This document shows, one piece after another, positions 41,612 through 43,300 of a stretch of 43,300 nt of DNA; positions within the stretch are counted from its first letter, which is position 1; each line of letters opens with the position of its first letter. Under the pieces are notes generated by a model. The model was not told where the DNA came from and did not search any database. It saw nothing but the letters and a program-made list of their open reading frames with translations. The translations under genes were made by a program, and so were the position numbers. Source of the DNA: Pseudomonadota bacterium (GTDB taxonomy: Bacteria; Pseudomonadota; Gammaproteobacteria; UBA1113); the NCBI GenBank assembly GCA_021781965.1, contig JAJXVU010000019.1, forward strand, positions 1 through 43,300. The letters are read 5' to 3'.

Positions 41612-43300
41612 ATGAAAAATATTAGAAATTTCTCCATTATTGCCCATATTGACCATGGGAAATCCACCTTATCCGATAGATTAATACAACTGTGCGGCGG
41701 TTTAAGCAGCCGCGAGATGGCTGAGCAAGTTTTGGACTCTATGGATCTAGAGCGCGAGCGGGGTATTACCATCAAGGCGCAAAGCGTCTGTTTGAATTAC
41801 AAGGCCCGCAATGGCGAGCTCTATACCCTGAATTTTATCGATACTCCCGGCCACGTAGATTTTAGTTATGAAGTATCGCGGTCTTTGTCGGCTTGTGAAG
41901 GCGCTTTGCTGGTGGTGGATGCTGCCCAAGGTGTAGAAGCGCAAACCGTCGCCGTTTGTTATACCGCCATCGAACAATCTCTAGAAGTTATACCCGTATT
42001 AAACAAAATCGACTTACCTCAAGCCGAACCGGAACGCGTACGTCAAGAAATCGAAGACATCATCGGCATAGATGCCAGCGATGCCTTGGAAATCAGCGCT
42101 AAAACGGGTTTGGGCATTGAAGATTTATTAGAGCAACTGATTGTGCGCGTTCCTGCCCCCGGCATGGATACCGAAGCGCCCTTACAAGCACTTATCATCG
42201 ATTCCTGGTTTGATAGCTATTTGGGCGTGGTTTCCTTGGTGCGAGTGAAGGCAGGCACATTGCATGCTCGCGATAAAATTAAAGTTATGTCTACAGGACT
42301 GCAATACGAAGTCACTAAAATAGGTATCTACACGCCTAAATTAGTCGATAAAAAGACTTTAGCGGCCGGTGAAGTAGGAATGATTGTTGCCAGCATTAAA
42401 GACATCAATGGTGCTCCAGTAGGCGATACCTTAACCCATGCCTCACGCAGCGCCGATAAACCCTTACCCGGTTTTCAAAAGGTGCAGCCTAAAGTATTTG
42501 CTGGTTTATTTCCCATCAGCGCCGACGATTATGATGATTTTCGTGAAGCCTTGGCTAAATTAAGTTTAAATGATGCCTCGTTATTTTTCGAACCAGAAAC
42601 CTCTGAAGCCCTAGGTTTTGGCTTTCGTTGTGGCTTCTTGGGCCTATTACACATGGAAATCGTGCAAGAGCGTTTGGAGCGTGAATACGATTTAGACTTA
42701 ATCACCACCGCACCGACCGTGATCTTCGAAGTATTAACGAATAAAAATGAAATAACGTATATAGACAATCCAGCTCGTTTGCCAGCCCCGGGCACTATTA
42801 GCGAAGTTAGAGAACCCATCGTCATTGCCAATATTTTAACGCCCCAAGAATTTGTAGGTAACGTTATTAGCTTATGTATAGAAAAACGCGGTTCCCAAGT
42901 GAAAATGTTGTATGTAGGACGGCAGGTGGCTTTAACCTATGAAATACCATTAAACGAAGTAGTGTTAGATTTCTTTGATCGCTTAAAATCAGTGAGCCGC
43001 GGTTACGCCTCTTTCGATTATCATTTTGAACGCTATCAAGCCGCCGATTTGGTGAAACTCGATGTGCTTATTAACACGGAAAAGGTGGATGCGTTGTCGA
43101 TCATCGTACACAGAGACAATGCCTATCATCGTGGTAAGGCCTTGGTCGATCGCATGCAAACCCTAATTCCTAGACAAATGTTTGATGTGGCCATACAAGC
43201 GGCCATAGGTTCGCAAATTATAGCAAGACAAACGGTAAAAGCATTACGAAAAAATGTAACTGCAAAATGCTATGGTGGCGATATTTCACGTAAACGTAAA
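41612..43300 (+). CDS. lepA: Elongation factor 4 (LepA), 3' end outside the window
   Basis: Open from ATG 41612 to the end of the window, 563 codons of a protein usually near 600. LepA is a ribosome-associated GTPase involved in translation or ribosome biogenesis. The GTPase motifs are intact: G1 [11 protein letters not shown]2 RERGITI, G3 DTPGHVDF and G4 NKID. Later come the LepA-specific [16 protein letters not shown] and the C-terminal start [11 protein letters not shown]. Only the last 35 or so residues are missing. It starts 80 bp after the acs remnant on the same strand. Confidence 0.97.
   Translation, partial: MKNIRNFSIIAHIDHGKSTLSDRLIQLCGGLSSREMAEQVLDSMDLERERGITIKAQSVCLNYKARNGELYTLNFIDTPGHVDFSYEVSRSLSACEGALLVVDAAQGVEAQTVAVCYTAIEQSLEVIPVLNKIDLPQAEPERVRQEIEDIIGIDASDALEISAKTGLGIEDLLEQLIVRVPAPGMDTEAPLQALIIDSWFDSYLGVVSLVRVKAGTLHARDKIKVMSTGLQYEVTKIGIYTPKLVDKKTLAAGEVGMIVASIKDINGAPVGDTLTHASRSADKPLPGFQKVQPKVFAGLFPISADDYDDFREALAKLSLNDASLFFEPETSEALGFGFRCGFLGLLHMEIVQERLEREYDLDLITTAPTVIFEVLTNKNEITYIDNPARLPAPGTISEVREPIVIANILTPQEFVGNVISLCIEKRGSQVKMLYVGRQVALTYEIPLNEVVLDFFDRLKSVSRGYASFDYHFERYQAADLVKLDVLINTEKVDALSIIVHRDNAYHRGKALVDRMQTLIPRQMFDVAIQAAIGSQIIARQTVKALRKNVTAKCYGGDISRKRK

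Overview
The window reads as chromosome of a host-associated gammaproteobacterium, most likely of the Legionellales (Legionella/Coxiella/Berkiella-like). This is an inference. It rests on the housekeeping gene order (recA-recX-alaS; FmdB-DUF502-aspS-yebC-ruvCAB; ygfZ/sdhE/ygfX; lepA), an outer-membrane protein resembling the Legionella Lpg1974/MOMP group, and several eukaryotic-like proteins (U-box, degenerate Rab fold, Sel1 repeats, C-terminal CaaX boxes). No rRNA, tRNA, CRISPR array or complete insertion sequence was seen.

Layout. 1-3400: end of recA, recX, alaS (+ strand). 3494-8270: minus-strand infA, trxB, a J-domain protein, an APC amino-acid transporter and a trans-sulfuration PLP enzyme. 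8543-9541: the outer-membrane protein, with a promoter and a terminator. 9701-13756: minus-strand glnD and an M20 peptidase. 13988-15452: a small acidic protein and a YihY-type membrane protein. 15552-22720: the conserved FmdB / DUF502 / aspS / yebC / ruvC / ruvA / ruvB series, interrupted between DUF502 and aspS by a gene for a U-box protein with a degenerate Rab-like domain. 22785-26366: small metabolic or accessory genes (DUF1328-like peptide, alpha/beta hydrolase, YbdK-type ligase, GFA-fold protein, PaiB-like protein). 26410-29650: lnt, ygfZ, then divergent sdhE-ygfX.

29763-41092 is the most unusual part: three large genes with AT-leaning base use. They encode (i) a tandem-repeat, probably beta-solenoid protein ending in CCCVVM; (ii) a 1465-residue protein with a sacsin/NO VEIN-like HATPase domain at the N-terminus and a NOV_C (DUF3883) nuclease-like domain at the C-terminus; (iii) a 1821-residue UPF1-like SF1 helicase fused to a long Sel1-repeat array and ending in CLIM. 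Two of the three end in canonical CaaX prenylation boxes, which bacteria cannot themselves use, so at least those two are candidate translocated effectors anchored to host membranes. The HATPase/NOV_C plus helicase pair also resembles nucleic-acid-processing pairs of the kind found in defence islands. The cluster borders a decayed acetyl-CoA synthetase remnant, followed by lepA, which runs off the window.

A short intergenic repeat (consensus GAGCCGCGACCGTYAGGGAGCGG) occurs at seven sites in both orientations, and a second palindromic repeat type (CGTCATTGCGAGC...) occurs at least once clearly. Copies contribute coding sequence to the ends of ygfX and lnt and lie directly against the proposed start of glnD.
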